Assembly: GCF_000262465.1 (NCBI RefSeq)
Contig: NZ_CM001489.1
Location: 3,763,718-3,827,717 of the forward strand
Direction: 5' to 3'
DNA from: Frankia sp. QA3
GTDB taxonomy: Bacteria > Actinomycetota > Actinomycetes > Frankiales > Frankiaceae
Length of the DNA stretch: 64,000 nucleotides
Shown one piece after another: positions 55,885 to 64,000 of this stretch. Position 1 is the first letter of the stretch, and each line of letters starts with the position of its first letter. A program made the position numbers and the translations under genes. Below the pieces are notes generated by a model. It was given only the letters and a program-made list of their open reading frames with translations, made no database searches and was not told where the DNA came from.

Positions 55885-57033
55885 GCGGAAGAACGCTCGG
55901 ACATCCTCGGCGAACAGCTCCGGCTGCTCCAGCGCGGCGAAGTGGCCGCCGCGCGGCAGTTCGTTCCAGTACCGCAGGTCGTAGTGCGCCTCGACGCAGC
56001 GCCGGGGCGGTGTCACGATCTCCCGCGGGTAGACCGCGACCCCGGTCGGCACGGTGACCGGCCGGTCCGGGGCGCCGAACAGGCCGGCCCGCATCGACTC
56101 GCGGTAGAGACGCACCGACGAGCCGATCGTGCCGGTCACCCAGTAGGTGGTGATGTTGGTGAGCAGATCGTCGCGGCTGATCGCCTTCTCCACGTCGCCG
56201 TCGCAGTCGCTCCAGGCCCGGAACTTCTCGACGATCCAGCCGGCCAGGCCCGCGGGCGAGTCGGCCAGGCCGTGGGCAAGCGTCTGCGGCTTGGTGCCCT
56301 GGACGGCCTGATAGCCGGTCTCGGTCTGGGTGAACCGGGCGACGCTCTCCATCGCGGCGCGCTCGGTGGCGGTCAGCGCCGCCAGGGTGGCCTCGTCGGG
56401 CGGCGGCGCCAGGACCAGGTTGAGATGGATGGCCAGCAGCCGGTCCGGATGGTGCGCGCCGAGGAGGCTGGTGGCGATCCCACCCCAGTCGCCGCCCTGG
56501 GCGGCGAAGCGCTGGTAGCCCAGTCGGGCCATCAGCTCGACGAGGGCGTCGGCCACCCGACGGATGTGCCAGCCACCCTCGCGGGTCGGCCCGGACCAGC
56601 CGTAGCCCGGCAGGGACGGGCAGACCACGTGGAACGCCTCGGCGGGCTCGCCGCCGTGAGCGGGCGGGTCGACCAACCGGTCGATGACGTCGAGGAACTC
56701 GATGACCGATCCGGGCCAGCCGTGGATGAGCAGCAGCGGGACGGCGCCGGGATGCGGCGACCGGGCGTGAATGGCGTGGATGGGCGTCCCGTCGATGGTG
56801 GTGAGAACGTGCGGCCACCGATTGATCCGGGCCTCGGCGGCCCGCCAGTCGAAACCGTCCGCCCAGTATTCGCACAGGTCCCGCAGGTAGGCGAGATCGG
56901 TGCCGTATTCCCAGCCCGTCCCGGGAATCCGATCGGTCCAGCGGGTGCGCCGCAACCGGTCACCCAGATCGTCGAGAACAGCCTGATCCGTGCGGACCGT
57001 GAACGGCTGCGGCGAGGAATCGGTCTGGGGCAT
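55837..57033 (-). CDS. Epoxide hydrolase, EHN/alpha-beta hydrolase family
   Basis: 398 residues. The N-terminal EHN domain (about 1-110) has the LGDRLRRTRWTDRIPGTGWEYGTDL signature. The alpha/beta hydrolase core has the oxyanion motif HGWPGS, the nucleophile Asp in AAQGGDWGG, and the late His in LPRGGHFAALEQPELFAEDVRAFF. These enzymes open epoxides to diols. ATG 57033 is preceded by AGGAGG, a very strong site. Site B of the shared palindrome lies about 100 bp upstream of the start on the transcribed side. Confidence 0.9.
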   Translation of the reverse strand: MPQTDSSPQPFTVRTDQAVLDDLGDRLRRTRWTDRIPGTGWEYGTDLAYLRDLCEYWADGFDWRAAEARINRWPHVLTTIDGTPIHAIHARSPHPGAVPLLLIHGWPGSVIEFLDVIDRLVDPPAHGGEPAEAFHVVCPSLPGYGWSGPTREGGWHIRRVADALVELMARLGYQRFAAQGGDWGGIATSLLGAHHPDRLLAIHLNLVLAPPPDEATLAALTATERAAMESVARFTQTETGYQAVQGTKPQTLAHGLADSPAGLAGWIVEKFRAWSDCDGDVEKAISRDDLLTNITTYWVTGTIGSSVRLYRESMRAGLFGAPDRPVTVPTGVAVYPREIVTPPRRCVEAHYDLRYWNELPRGGHFAALEQPELFAEDVRAFFRSLRGGSPEGGRQEVG

Positions 57034-57128
57034 CGCGGCGCACCTCCTGTTTTCCCCGAAGGCGGCCCGGCGGGGACCACCGGCCAGCCGTCGAGGCGCG
57101 CCGGATCGCCACTCGGCGTCGTCCGCTT

Positions 57129-57148
57129 CCTGGCAGCTGACTGCCAGA
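57129..57148. promoter_or_regulatory. TetR-type operator, site B
   Basis: CCTGGCA-GCTGAC-TGCCAGA, one mismatch from the symmetric consensus, located upstream of the minus-strand epoxide hydrolase. Confidence 0.65.
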
Positions 57149-57287
57149 GCTGGCGAGAAGACCAGACTCGAGATCTCCAGACTATGGATGACGACACCCG
57201 GCCGCGCAAGGGATCGGACCGAAAGCTGTCTGTCGAGGTCAGGGCCGGGTAGGCCGAGCCCTCCCGCATCGACGATCAGGCATTGAC

Positions 57288-57307
57288 TCTGACAGTCCGC
57301 TGCCATA
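57288..57307. promoter_or_regulatory. TetR-type operator, site C
   Basis: TCTGACA-GTCCGC-TGCCATA. It overlaps a plausible -10 (TACAGT just to the right) for rightward transcription towards the phosphotransferase gene. Least symmetric of the four copies. Confidence 0.55.
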
Positions 57308-57456
57308 CAGTGCGTCGGCATCATAGCCGTCCGCCGGGTTTCGCCGCGATCCCGCCGCCCGCCGGTCGGCGCAGGTGATGACCGTTCCCGCGACCGGCCG
57401 AACGGCGGACTTTCTGGTCCGACGCGACATCCGCGGGCGCCGGTGGCTCCTTTGTG

Positions 57457-57488
57457 GTGCTCGGCGAGAAATCTCGCCGAGCACGTTT
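57457..57488 (+). terminator. Intrinsic terminator or attenuator before phosphotransferase
   Basis: GTGCTCGGCGAGA-AA-TCTCGCCGAGCAC is a perfect 13-bp stem followed at once by GTTTTC, as in a classical Rho-independent terminator. It sits between promoter-linked site C and the phosphotransferase start, so it may attenuate that transcript. Confidence 0.65.
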
Positions 57489-57513
57489 TCGCCCCCGCCG
57501 CGAGGAGGACACG

Positions 57514-58665
57514 TTGCCGGAGGTAACCAACGCCAGCTACATCGAATCCGGGCTGCCGACCCGGGACCGTCAGCGCGATCCGGAAAAGACGCGGCAGGCG
57601 CTCGAGTCCTGGTTTTCGACGGCCCTGCCGCACCGGTCCGATCTGCGCGTCACCGAGGTGACGCTGCCCAGGACCGCCGGGGTGGCCAACGAGACGTTGC
57701 TGTGCGAGACGAGCTGGACCGAGTCGGGGGTCGCCCGCTCGGCGGGCTACGTCGTGCGGGTCGACTCCCCCGACTTCCTGTACAAGGACGCCGACCTCAC
57801 CGTCCACGCCGAGATGTACCGGGTGCTGGGCCGCGAGCCGGGCATCCCGGTCCCCGCGGTCGTCGGCCTGGAGACGGATACCAGCGTGCTCGGCGAGGCG
57901 TTCTTCGTCATGGAACGCGTCGAGGGTCGCGTGCCCGGGGACACCCCACCGTTCCACACCACCGGCTGGGTGTACGACCTCGCCCCGGCCGAACGCGCCG
58001 TGCTGTGGCACAACGCGGTTGAGGTCATGGCCCGGCTGCACCAGGTCGATCCGGCGAAGGTGGCGTTCCTCGACCGCCCGCGCCTCGGCCCCGACGGCCT
58101 GCGCCAGGATCTCGCCCACTGGTTCGACGTCGCGGCCTGGGTGGCGCGGGGGCGCACCGATCCGGTGATCACCGCGGCCGAGCGGTGGCTGCGCGCGCAC
58201 GTCCCGCCCACCGGCGTCACCGCCCTGGCCTGGGGTGACTCCCGGCTGCCGAACCTGATGTTCCGCGGGCTCGACGTGGCGGCGGTCTTCGACTGGGACA
58301 TGGTGTGCCTGGCCGGCGCCGAATCGGACCTCGCCTGGTGGACGATCATGGACTACAGCGGCACGGAGTCGGTCGGCGTCGAGCGATTACCGGGCATCGG
58401 CAGCCCGGCGCAGACGGTGCGCCGATGGCAGGAGCTCGTCGGCCGTGAGGCCGAGAACCTGGACTTCCACCTCGTCTACGCGGCCTACCGGCTGGCGGTG
58501 ATCCTGCTGCGGCTGGGCGACCTGTACGGCGCGGCGGGGGCGATGGCGCCGGAGACGATCGAGGAGCTGCGCACCAACAACTTCGGGCAGCAGTACCTCG
58601 TCCAGATCCTCGACCTCCCCCATCCGCACCCGGTCACCCTGACCTGGCCGGGCCTGCAGATCTGA
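57514..58665 (+). CDS. Phosphotransferase (APH/ACAD10-like) family protein
   Basis: 383 residues, full length for this kinase-like family. N-lobe: GVANETLLCETSWTE as the glycine-loop equivalent and GYVVRVDSPDFLYKDADL. Hinge: FFVMERVEGRV. C-lobe: catalytic ALAWGDSRLPNLMF (Asp, Asn) and metal-binding AVFDWDMVCLAGAESDLAWW. Family members in actinobacteria cluster with acyl-CoA metabolism, as here. TTG 57514 is selected because AGGAGG lies six bases before it. Phosphorylation target unknown. Confidence 0.82.
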   Translation: MPEVTNASYIESGLPTRDRQRDPEKTRQALESWFSTALPHRSDLRVTEVTLPRTAGVANETLLCETSWTESGVARSAGYVVRVDSPDFLYKDADLTVHAEMYRVLGREPGIPVPAVVGLETDTSVLGEAFFVMERVEGRVPGDTPPFHTTGWVYDLAPAERAVLWHNAVEVMARLHQVDPAKVAFLDRPRLGPDGLRQDLAHWFDVAAWVARGRTDPVITAAERWLRAHVPPTGVTALAWGDSRLPNLMFRGLDVAAVFDWDMVCLAGAESDLAWWTIMDYSGTESVGVERLPGIGSPAQTVRRWQELVGREAENLDFHLVYAAYRLAVILLRLGDLYGAAGAMAPETIEELRTNNFGQQYLVQILDLPHPHPVTLTWPGLQI

Positions 58666-58716
58666 GCCCGGCGCGTCAGCACCGAGGCTGGACCCCACCG
58701 GCGCACGCGGCTACGA

Positions 58717-58738
58717 TTCTGGCAGTCCAATGCCAGAA
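58717..58738. promoter_or_regulatory. TetR-type operator, site D
   Basis: TTCTGGCA-GTCCAA-TGCCAGAA, the most perfect copy (8-bp arms, 6-bp spacer), 64 bp before the Ltp2-like gene. Confidence 0.75.
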
Positions 58739-58802
58739 ACCCGCGGCGAGGAAGTGGCGTCGGCGTCGGGTCGGGACGCGTGGGAACGCGGCGGGAGGGG
58801 CA

Positions 58803-59951
58803 GTGAGTCGTTCGTTAGGGGGCGCGGCCGTCGTCGGGATCGGGCGGTCGCCGTTCGTGCGCTCCTCGGGGCGCACCACGCTGTCGATGGCCGCGCAGGC
58901 CGCGCGGGAGGCGCTCGCCGACTGCGGGCTCACCGCCGCGGACGTCGACGGCTTCACCTGCTACTCGACCGGTGACAGCGCCGGTCCGAGCCAGGTCGCC
59001 CACGCCATCGGGGTCGACGATCTCGGGTGGAGCCTGAGCGTCCTGGGCGGCGGCAACATCGTCACCTCGACCGTCGCGGGGGCCGCCACGGCGGTGCTGT
59101 CCGGCCAGGCGGAGGTGGTCGTCGTCTACCGGGTACTAGGCTCGCAGACCCGGTACGGCCGGGCGCTGGAACGGGTCGAGGTCGACGGCGAGGGGCAGTT
59201 CGCGGGTCCGCACGGCTACCTGGTGCCGCCCCAGTGGTTCGCGATGTTCTGCCGCCGCCACCAGTACGAGTACGGGTCGACCGCGGCGGATCTCGGCGCG
59301 ATCGCGGTGCAGGAACGCGACCACGCCGTGCGCAACCCGCACGCGGTGGCCCGCAGCCCCATCACCCTCGACGACTACCTGAACAGCCGGTGGATCAGCG
59401 AGCCGTTCCGGCTGTTCGACTGCTGCTACGAGATCGACGGCGCGGTGGCCATCGTCGTGACCAGCGCCGAGCGGGCCGCGGACCTGCCGCACCGCCCGGT
59501 CCACCTGCTCGGCGCCGCCGACAGCAACCGCTTCGGCGGCTCGGTCGACCAGTGGGACGACCTGAGCTGCATGTACTCCCGGGACACCGCGCCGCGGCTG
59601 TGGTCGCGCACCGGCCTGCGCCCCGCCGACATTGACGTCGCCTGCATGTACGACTGCTTCACGTTCACGGTGATGGCGACCTTCGAGGACTTCGGGTTCT
59701 GCGCCAAGGGCGAGGTGGGCGACTACTTCCGCGCCGGCCGGGCCACCTACGGCGGCGACGTCGTCGTCAACCCGCACGGCGGCCTGCTGTCCGAGGGTTA
59801 CATCCACGGCCTGAACCACCATTACGAGGCCGTCCTGCAACTGCGTGGGGACGCCGGGGACCGCCAGGTGCGCGGCGCCGAGACGGCGCTGGTCACCTCC
59901 GGGGCCGGCCCCTTCGGCGGCGCCCTCGTCTACGGGACGGCGGCGCCGTGA
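58803..59951 (+). CDS. Thiolase-fold lipid-transfer protein (Ltp2-like)
   Basis: 382 residues of the SCP-x/thiolase-like group: VGIGRSPFVRSSGRTTLSMAAQAAREALADCGLTAADVDG at the start, and YDCFTFTVMATFEDFGFCAKGEVGDYFRAG and NPHGGLLSEGYIHG at the end. The nucleophilic Cys loop of real thiolases is replaced by VLGGGNIVTST, so a thiolytic reaction is unlikely. Ltp2-type homologues instead act as retro-aldolases on steroid side-chain acyl-CoAs together with a DUF35 protein, and just such a gene overlaps it by 4 bp. GTG 58803 has GGAGGGG upstream. Operator site D lies in its promoter. Confidence 0.83.
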   Translation: MSRSLGGAAVVGIGRSPFVRSSGRTTLSMAAQAAREALADCGLTAADVDGFTCYSTGDSAGPSQVAHAIGVDDLGWSLSVLGGGNIVTSTVAGAATAVLSGQAEVVVVYRVLGSQTRYGRALERVEVDGEGQFAGPHGYLVPPQWFAMFCRRHQYEYGSTAADLGAIAVQERDHAVRNPHAVARSPITLDDYLNSRWISEPFRLFDCCYEIDGAVAIVVTSAERAADLPHRPVHLLGAADSNRFGGSVDQWDDLSCMYSRDTAPRLWSRTGLRPADIDVACMYDCFTFTVMATFEDFGFCAKGEVGDYFRAGRATYGGDVVVNPHGGLLSEGYIHGLNHHYEAVLQLRGDAGDRQVRGAETALVTSGAGPFGGALVYGTAAP

Positions 59952-60409
59952 CCACGACGCACGGGGAGCCCCCGGCCGTGGGGGCCGATCCGCTCAGCCT
60001 CCCGCCGCAGCCGGTGCCGGACGCGGTGACCGCGCCCTTCTGGGCGGCCCTGGCCGACGGCCGGCTGGCCATGTGCCGCTGCGGGCACTGCGGCCTGTGG
60101 CTGCAACCACCGCTCGAACGGTGCCGGCGGTGCGCGGGGCCGACCCGGTTCACCGACGTCGCCGGCACCGGCACCGTCTACTCCTTCATCGTCCAGCACC
60201 GGGCGACCGTGCCCGGCTACCTCGACGACCTGCCCTACGTGGTGGCGCTCGTCGAGCTCGACGAGCAGGCCGGCCTGCGCCTGCCCGCCCGGATCGTCGG
60301 CGTCGACCCGGCGCAGGTGCGCTGCGGCCTGCGGGTGCGGGCCGAGTTCGCCGACCTGCCCGGCGGCGACTTCACCGTCGCGGTCTTCCGCCCGGTGGAC
60401 GGCCCCTGA
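59948..60409 (+). CDS. DUF35 OB-fold zinc protein, partner of Ltp2-like
   Basis: 153 residues. Rubredoxin-like zinc ribbon MCRCGHCGLWLQPPLERCRRCAG, then the OB-fold with GTGTVYSFIVQHRATVPGY and PYVVALVELDEQAGLRLPARIVG. DUF35 proteins bind acyl-CoA and complex with thiolase-like or hydratase partners (ChsH2 type). The GTGA overlap with the upstream gene means coupled translation, fitting a two-subunit aldolase. Confidence 0.87.
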   Translation: MTTTHGEPPAVGADPLSLPPQPVPDAVTAPFWAALADGRLAMCRCGHCGLWLQPPLERCRRCAGPTRFTDVAGTGTVYSFIVQHRATVPGYLDDLPYVVALVELDEQAGLRLPARIVGVDPAQVRCGLRVRAEFADLPGGDFTVAVFRPVDGP

Positions 60410-60483
60410 CCGCGGGCAGCCTTTTCCTCGTCCGATTCCGGTGCCGGGCCACATGAATTTCCGCTCGCGGTAGGCTGCGTGGT

Positions 60484-61572
60484 GTGGCGGGGGGATTGTG
60501 GGCTCGGCTAAAAAGCGGTTTCGATGCGGACGCCGAGCATGTGACGACGTGTTTTCTGCCGGCGCCGGGATCGGCGCCGATCTGGCCGGCGCAGGGATAT
60601 CTGCGGCTGTGGCTCGCCGAGGGTTTCCTCGCGAAGGCGCGCAGCTGGGGGAACGACCGTTTCCCGGTGCTGCATGCCGGCGCTTCGCTGGCGTTCGGCG
60701 CCGGTGCGCCGGTCGCGTTCACGACGTTCTCGCGGCCGGCCGCCGCCTGGGCGGTGCCCGGCGACCAGTTCGACTTCCCCATCACCCCGCTGCTGCCGTT
60801 CAACGGCGGCACCGTGGAGATCGAGGCGGCGGTCTACCAGGCGGTCCAGACGGGTCCGCTGGGCACGGCCGCCTCGTTCGTCGCCGGGTTCGCCGAGCTG
60901 CTCGGGCCGCCGCTGGCGACCGCGGCGTCGGTGGCGAACGCCATCTCCACCGGCCTCGACTCGCTGATCGGCGCGTCCGGTGACGAACCGGTCCTCAGCG
61001 TCCACTATTCGATGATCAGCCCCGGTGGCGGCGGCCAGCCGGTGCAGGCGGGCCATCTCGCCGTCGTGAACGCCCCGCCGGGTTCGCTGCCCGGCGAGCT
61101 GACGATCGGCGCCGACGGCCGACTCGCCGTCCGCGGCGGCCCGGCCGCCGGTGCCGGCGGGCCAGGCGGTTCCGGCGGCACGGGCGGTCCCGGCGGCGGG
61201 GAGCGCCGGCTTACCGGGGTCGACTACCTCGTCGTGCGGGTCGAGACCCGCACCGAGCACGACGTCTGGCTGTCGCCGGCGATGATGACGCTGATCGGTC
61301 AGGCCCGGCTGGCACGGGCGCACGGGCGGCCGGGTGCCTTCGCCGACTACCGTGCCGAGGCCGTCACCCTGGCCTGGACGTCCGCCGACTACGTCGAGTC
61401 CGACCGCCCCCGGATCGCCGCCGCGATCGCCGCCGCCCTGGACGCCGGCCCCGAACAGGCCGCCTTCGGAGATCCGGAGGCCACCGTCACCGACGAGGTG
61501 ATCGCCCTGCTGCCCGCCCGCGACGACCCCGCCCTCGCCGGCCTCACCCTCGCCGACCTGCTCGCCCGCTGA
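60484..61572 (+). CDS. Hypothetical protein with Gly-rich linker
   Basis: 362 residues, soluble. The N-terminal domain (1-160) has FPVLHAGASLAFGAGAPVAFTTFSRPAAAW and continues into a Gly/Ala-rich membrane-like segment without clear anchors. A Gly-rich linker is at about 220-240, then a helical C-terminal domain (LTGVDYLVVRVETRTEHDVWLSPAMMTLIGQARLARAHGRPGAFADYRAEAV). GTG 60484 is the only reasonable start. It converges with the CHAT-like membrane gene, stops 51 bp apart, and may belong with it. No family recognised. Confidence 0.6.
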   Translation: MAGGLWARLKSGFDADAEHVTTCFLPAPGSAPIWPAQGYLRLWLAEGFLAKARSWGNDRFPVLHAGASLAFGAGAPVAFTTFSRPAAAWAVPGDQFDFPITPLLPFNGGTVEIEAAVYQAVQTGPLGTAASFVAGFAELLGPPLATAASVANAISTGLDSLIGASGDEPVLSVHYSMISPGGGGQPVQAGHLAVVNAPPGSLPGELTIGADGRLAVRGGPAAGAGGPGGSGGTGGPGGGERRLTGVDYLVVRVETRTEHDVWLSPAMMTLIGQARLARAHGRPGAFADYRAEAVTLAWTSADYVESDRPRIAAAIAAALDAGPEQAAFGDPEATVTDEVIALLPARDDPALAGLTLADLLAR

Positions 61573-61623
61573 CGGCGACCGCAGCGGTCCCAGGCGCGTC
61601 GTACCCCGCGCGCCGAGGCGCCC

Positions 61624-64000
61624 TCAGCGCAGGAACAGCAGGACGTCGTCACCGGGGCGCGCATCGTCGACGGCAATGGTGCCCATGGCGCCCGGCCCGC
61701 TCTCGGACGCTGCCGGTTCTCCTGTGACACCGGATGTCTCGCCGTCGCGGGAGACCTCGTCGTAGATCAGGTCCTTGACCCGGCGGGCGGCGTAGACCGG
61801 TGCCAGGAGCCGGCCGTCGCGGCCGAGCCCGTCCCGCATCCCGAGGACTACCGTCTCCTGCACAGCCGCGCCGACCGCGGCCGCGAGCTCGTCGGGCAGG
61901 GGCGGAATCACGAGCACCGCCCCGGCCCCCGCGTCGAGCGCGGCGATGGCCAGGTCGACGAAGCCGGCCCGGTCCTCGCCCAGCGGCGCCGCCGCGCCGT
62001 CCACCGGATCCGCCTGCAGCACGGCGAGGGGGATGCCGCTGACATCGAGATCCTCGATCCCCAGCAGGGTCTCCTCTCCCGCGGCGGACGGGTTGGGCCC
62101 GTCGTCGCTGACCCGCAGCCGCATGCCGGACATGGTGTGCACGGGGGTACCGATCGCCTGCACGATGACGGTCGAGGCAGGTCGGGCGTCGTCGGGCCGC
62201 AGGTGACGCGGGCCGCGGTATGTCTGCGCCGGCCCCGGGTCGGCGGGCCAGTCGGCGACCGGCGGGTACCTCCCGGACCCGAAGCGCGCAAAGACGATCG
62301 TTCGGGCGGACGCCGGCGGTGCGGCAGCGGCGAGCCGCCGTTCCCAGTCCTCGCCCCGCGCCTCGTCCTCGACCTCGAGCGGAATCACCCACAGGCTTCG
62401 ACGCTCCCGCGCCGGCCGGCGGCGCCGGCGCACGAACGTCACCCGCTGCTCGTCGAAGCGCCACAGCGGCCGGACGCGCAGGACGCGGTCGATCAGGCGC
62501 CGCGGACTGAGGACCGACCGGTGCCAGATCAGCATGCCGATGCTGAACACCGGCTCCCACCGGCCCGGGGGCGCGGAGATGTTCTCGCATCGGCCGTCCC
62601 GGACCCGGATCGGCGGGCCGACCCGCAGGCGGAGACGGTCCGGCGGGACGCCGCCGGCGTTGCGATGCCGGCGTCCACGCGAGCCGCTGCGCCCCGGGAA
62701 CAGCGACGCAAGCACCTCCGGGAGGCTGCCGGCGGCCCAGGCGGACAGGGTCGCCACCGACGCCAGTACGAGGATGATGCCGGGGAGCAGGACGGCGGGC
62801 AGCGCCACGTTCCCGTCCCACCAGGAGGTGCCCTCCCCCGTCCCGACCGTGCGCCCGGACCGCGAGAACACGAGGATCAGTGCAGCCACGGCCACGACCA
62901 GGAGCACCGCCGCGACCACCCCCACCGCCACCTGCGTTCGTCGCCGGGGACGTCGGCGCGGCGCCGGTTCGGCTGGACGCCGAGGGACGGCCGCCACGAC
63001 GGGCTCGGGATCGTCGGCCCGGTCGTCCGGGACGGCAGCGGGGAACTGGGCGACCGGCGGCCGAAGCCAGGGGGGCGGCGGCACCACGGCGACGGACAGT
63101 TCGGGCGGCGGGAGCGGTCGCGTCGTGTCCGCCGGGAGGCTCGCGGGTCGGCGCCCCCACGGAGCCGACCCCGGTTTCGGCGCGTCCTGCACCAGCTCCA
63201 GGCGTTCGAGCCAGCCGGGCCAGGCGACGAGCCGCGACGAGAACGGCGGGGCCGTTTCCGGGTTGGGGGGCTGCCCGGCGCGTTGGCGCAGACGGGCGCC
63301 GAGCATGGCCGCGGCCTGAGCGCCGAACTCGTCGCCGGCGTCCCGCAGCCGGTCCGCCACGGAACGCGGCACGAGATCGGACGGATGTTCCAGCAGTGCG
63401 GCGGCGTGTGCGGGCAGCCGCGGAGCGAGGACCTCGGCGACCGCCATCGCCGCGCGGGCGCCGGCCAGCGGCGCCAGCGCGGACATCTCCCGGTCCACCG
63501 GGTCGCCGCCCGAAGACGGCTGGCGGGCGCGCCGGGACGAGGCGCTCGGGCGTCGCGGGTCACGAAGCAGCGCGGCACCGCGCAGCCGCGCCTGCGGGTC
63601 GGTGAGGCGGTCAAGCTCCCGGGGGTCGGCGGCGGTCGACCTGGCCGGGCCCAGGGTCAGCGTCCGCCACTCGAGGCGGTCCACCACGCTCGTCCCCGGT
63701 GGTGGGCCCGGTTCGTCGGCCGACGGCGGAGCCGGGAGGACGACCGGCGAACCCGGCTGCGCTCCGCGGGTCAGCGACTCGTGATCCTGGCAGCGCCACC
63801 AGGCGTGCCAGCTACCCGCCTCCGCGGGACTGTCCGGCCGTTGCCCGTTGACCAGGGCCAGAACCAGCCACGCCTCGGCCCGCACCGGTGGGGAGCCCGC
63901 CCGCGCGAGTTGGCGGATCGACGGGCTGAACTCGGTGGTCCGGTAGCGGCGACACAGCGCCAGCAGCGCCAGCTCGCACTGCTCGACGGCGGCGAGGTCG
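61624..64000 (-). CDS. Two-TM protein with CHAT-like domain, 5' partial
   Basis: At least 790 residues; the frame stays open to base 64000, so the N-terminus lies outside. The visible N-part is helical, repeat-like. A Pro-rich stretch precedes two membrane segments (VAVGVVAAVLLVVAVAALILVF and VLLPGIILVLASVATLSAWAA). The C-terminal 300 residues follow the strand and helix order of a CHAT domain (ASTVIVQAIGTPVHTM, GIPLAVLQADPVDG, GFVDLAIAALDAGAGAVLVIPP), but the positions of the catalytic His and Cys appear to be Gly and Ala, so it may be an inactive receptor or regulator. The CHAT relation is inferred from pattern, not established. Confidence 0.55.
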   Translation of the reverse strand, partial: DLAAVEQCELALLALCRRYRTTEFSPSIRQLARAGSPPVRAEAWLVLALVNGQRPDSPAEAGSWHAWWRCQDHESLTRGAQPGSPVVLPAPPSADEPGPPPGTSVVDRLEWRTLTLGPARSTAADPRELDRLTDPQARLRGAALLRDPRRPSASSRRARQPSSGGDPVDREMSALAPLAGARAAMAVAEVLAPRLPAHAAALLEHPSDLVPRSVADRLRDAGDEFGAQAAAMLGARLRQRAGQPPNPETAPPFSSRLVAWPGWLERLELVQDAPKPGSAPWGRRPASLPADTTRPLPPPELSVAVVPPPPWLRPPVAQFPAAVPDDRADDPEPVVAAVPRRPAEPAPRRRPRRRTQVAVGVVAAVLLVVAVAALILVFSRSGRTVGTGEGTSWWDGNVALPAVLLPGIILVLASVATLSAWAAGSLPEVLASLFPGRSGSRGRRHRNAGGVPPDRLRLRVGPPIRVRDGRCENISAPPGRWEPVFSIGMLIWHRSVLSPRRLIDRVLRVRPLWRFDEQRVTFVRRRRRPARERRSLWVIPLEVEDEARGEDWERRLAAAAPPASARTIVFARFGSGRYPPVADWPADPGPAQTYRGPRHLRPDDARPASTVIVQAIGTPVHTMSGMRLRVSDDGPNPSAAGEETLLGIEDLDVSGIPLAVLQADPVDGAAAPLGEDRAGFVDLAIAALDAGAGAVLVIPPLPDELAAAVGAAVQETVVLGMRDGLGRDGRLLAPVYAARRVKDLIYDEVSRDGETSGVTGEPAASESGPGAMGTIAVDDARPGDDVLLFLR

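Overview
The window is very GC-rich. It uses GTG and TTG starts, carries actinobacterial cell-envelope genes (an AftD-like arabinosyltransferase), many long hypothetical proteins, and in-frame 12-18 bp repeats. I infer a filamentous soil actinomycete, most likely Frankia or a close relative; a database search would be needed to confirm the genus.

Layout. 0-6.6 kb: the end of an AftD/DUF3367-like arabinosyltransferase, a NiCoT nickel permease behind a near-ideal Nur-type operator, and a secreted GH26-like glycosidase. 6.8-9.9 kb (minus): a HipA-like kinase/DUF3037 pair and a Crp-family regulator followed by a degenerate nucleotidyl-cyclase-like protein. 10.1-14.1 kb: pirin diverging from lon, with a MarR-type palindrome, a HAIR-like (HspR) element and a large inverted repeat between them. 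14.6-21.5 kb: an anchored protein, oligoribonuclease, tRNA-His, an acetyltransferase, a NarL-type regulator, an aldehyde dehydrogenase, a PEP-mutase-family protein and a polysaccharide deacetylase. 21.7-31.4 kb: a TerD-zinc-HNH fusion, a phospholipase-D-like protein, a secreted SGNH-like protein and a fused two-module ABC exporter.

31.8-35.5 kb is an accessory island beside tRNA-Lys. It holds a scrap of an FtsK/TraB-type conjugation ATPase, an XRE-TPR regulator, a streptothricin-acetyltransferase-like gene and two shortened phosphotransferases, and I read it as a decayed actinomycete integrative element. 35.9-39.5 kb: a KstD-like flavoprotein, a ketosteroid-isomerase-like protein, an M23-like secreted protein and a 60-residue Cys-rich protein. 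39.6-51.6 kb is dominated by unfamiliar proteins around a TPR-CHAT protease-like gene. That gene is preceded by a 9-codon leader (MRGDDDDNN) and a perfect 15-bp hairpin that look like an attenuator. A second, apparently dyad-less CHAT-like membrane protein runs off the right edge.

51.7-60.4 kb: a universal stress protein, a methyltransferase and a Ddn-like protein, followed by a lipid or steroid-type catabolic cluster (AttH-like protein, TetR regulator, epoxide hydrolase, phosphotransferase, Ltp2-like thiolase homologue and its DUF35 partner). Four copies of one palindrome, TCTGGCA-N6-TGCCAGA, lie in the promoter regions of this cluster. I propose they are the operators of the encoded TetR. 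No CRISPR array, rRNA or intact insertion sequence was seen.
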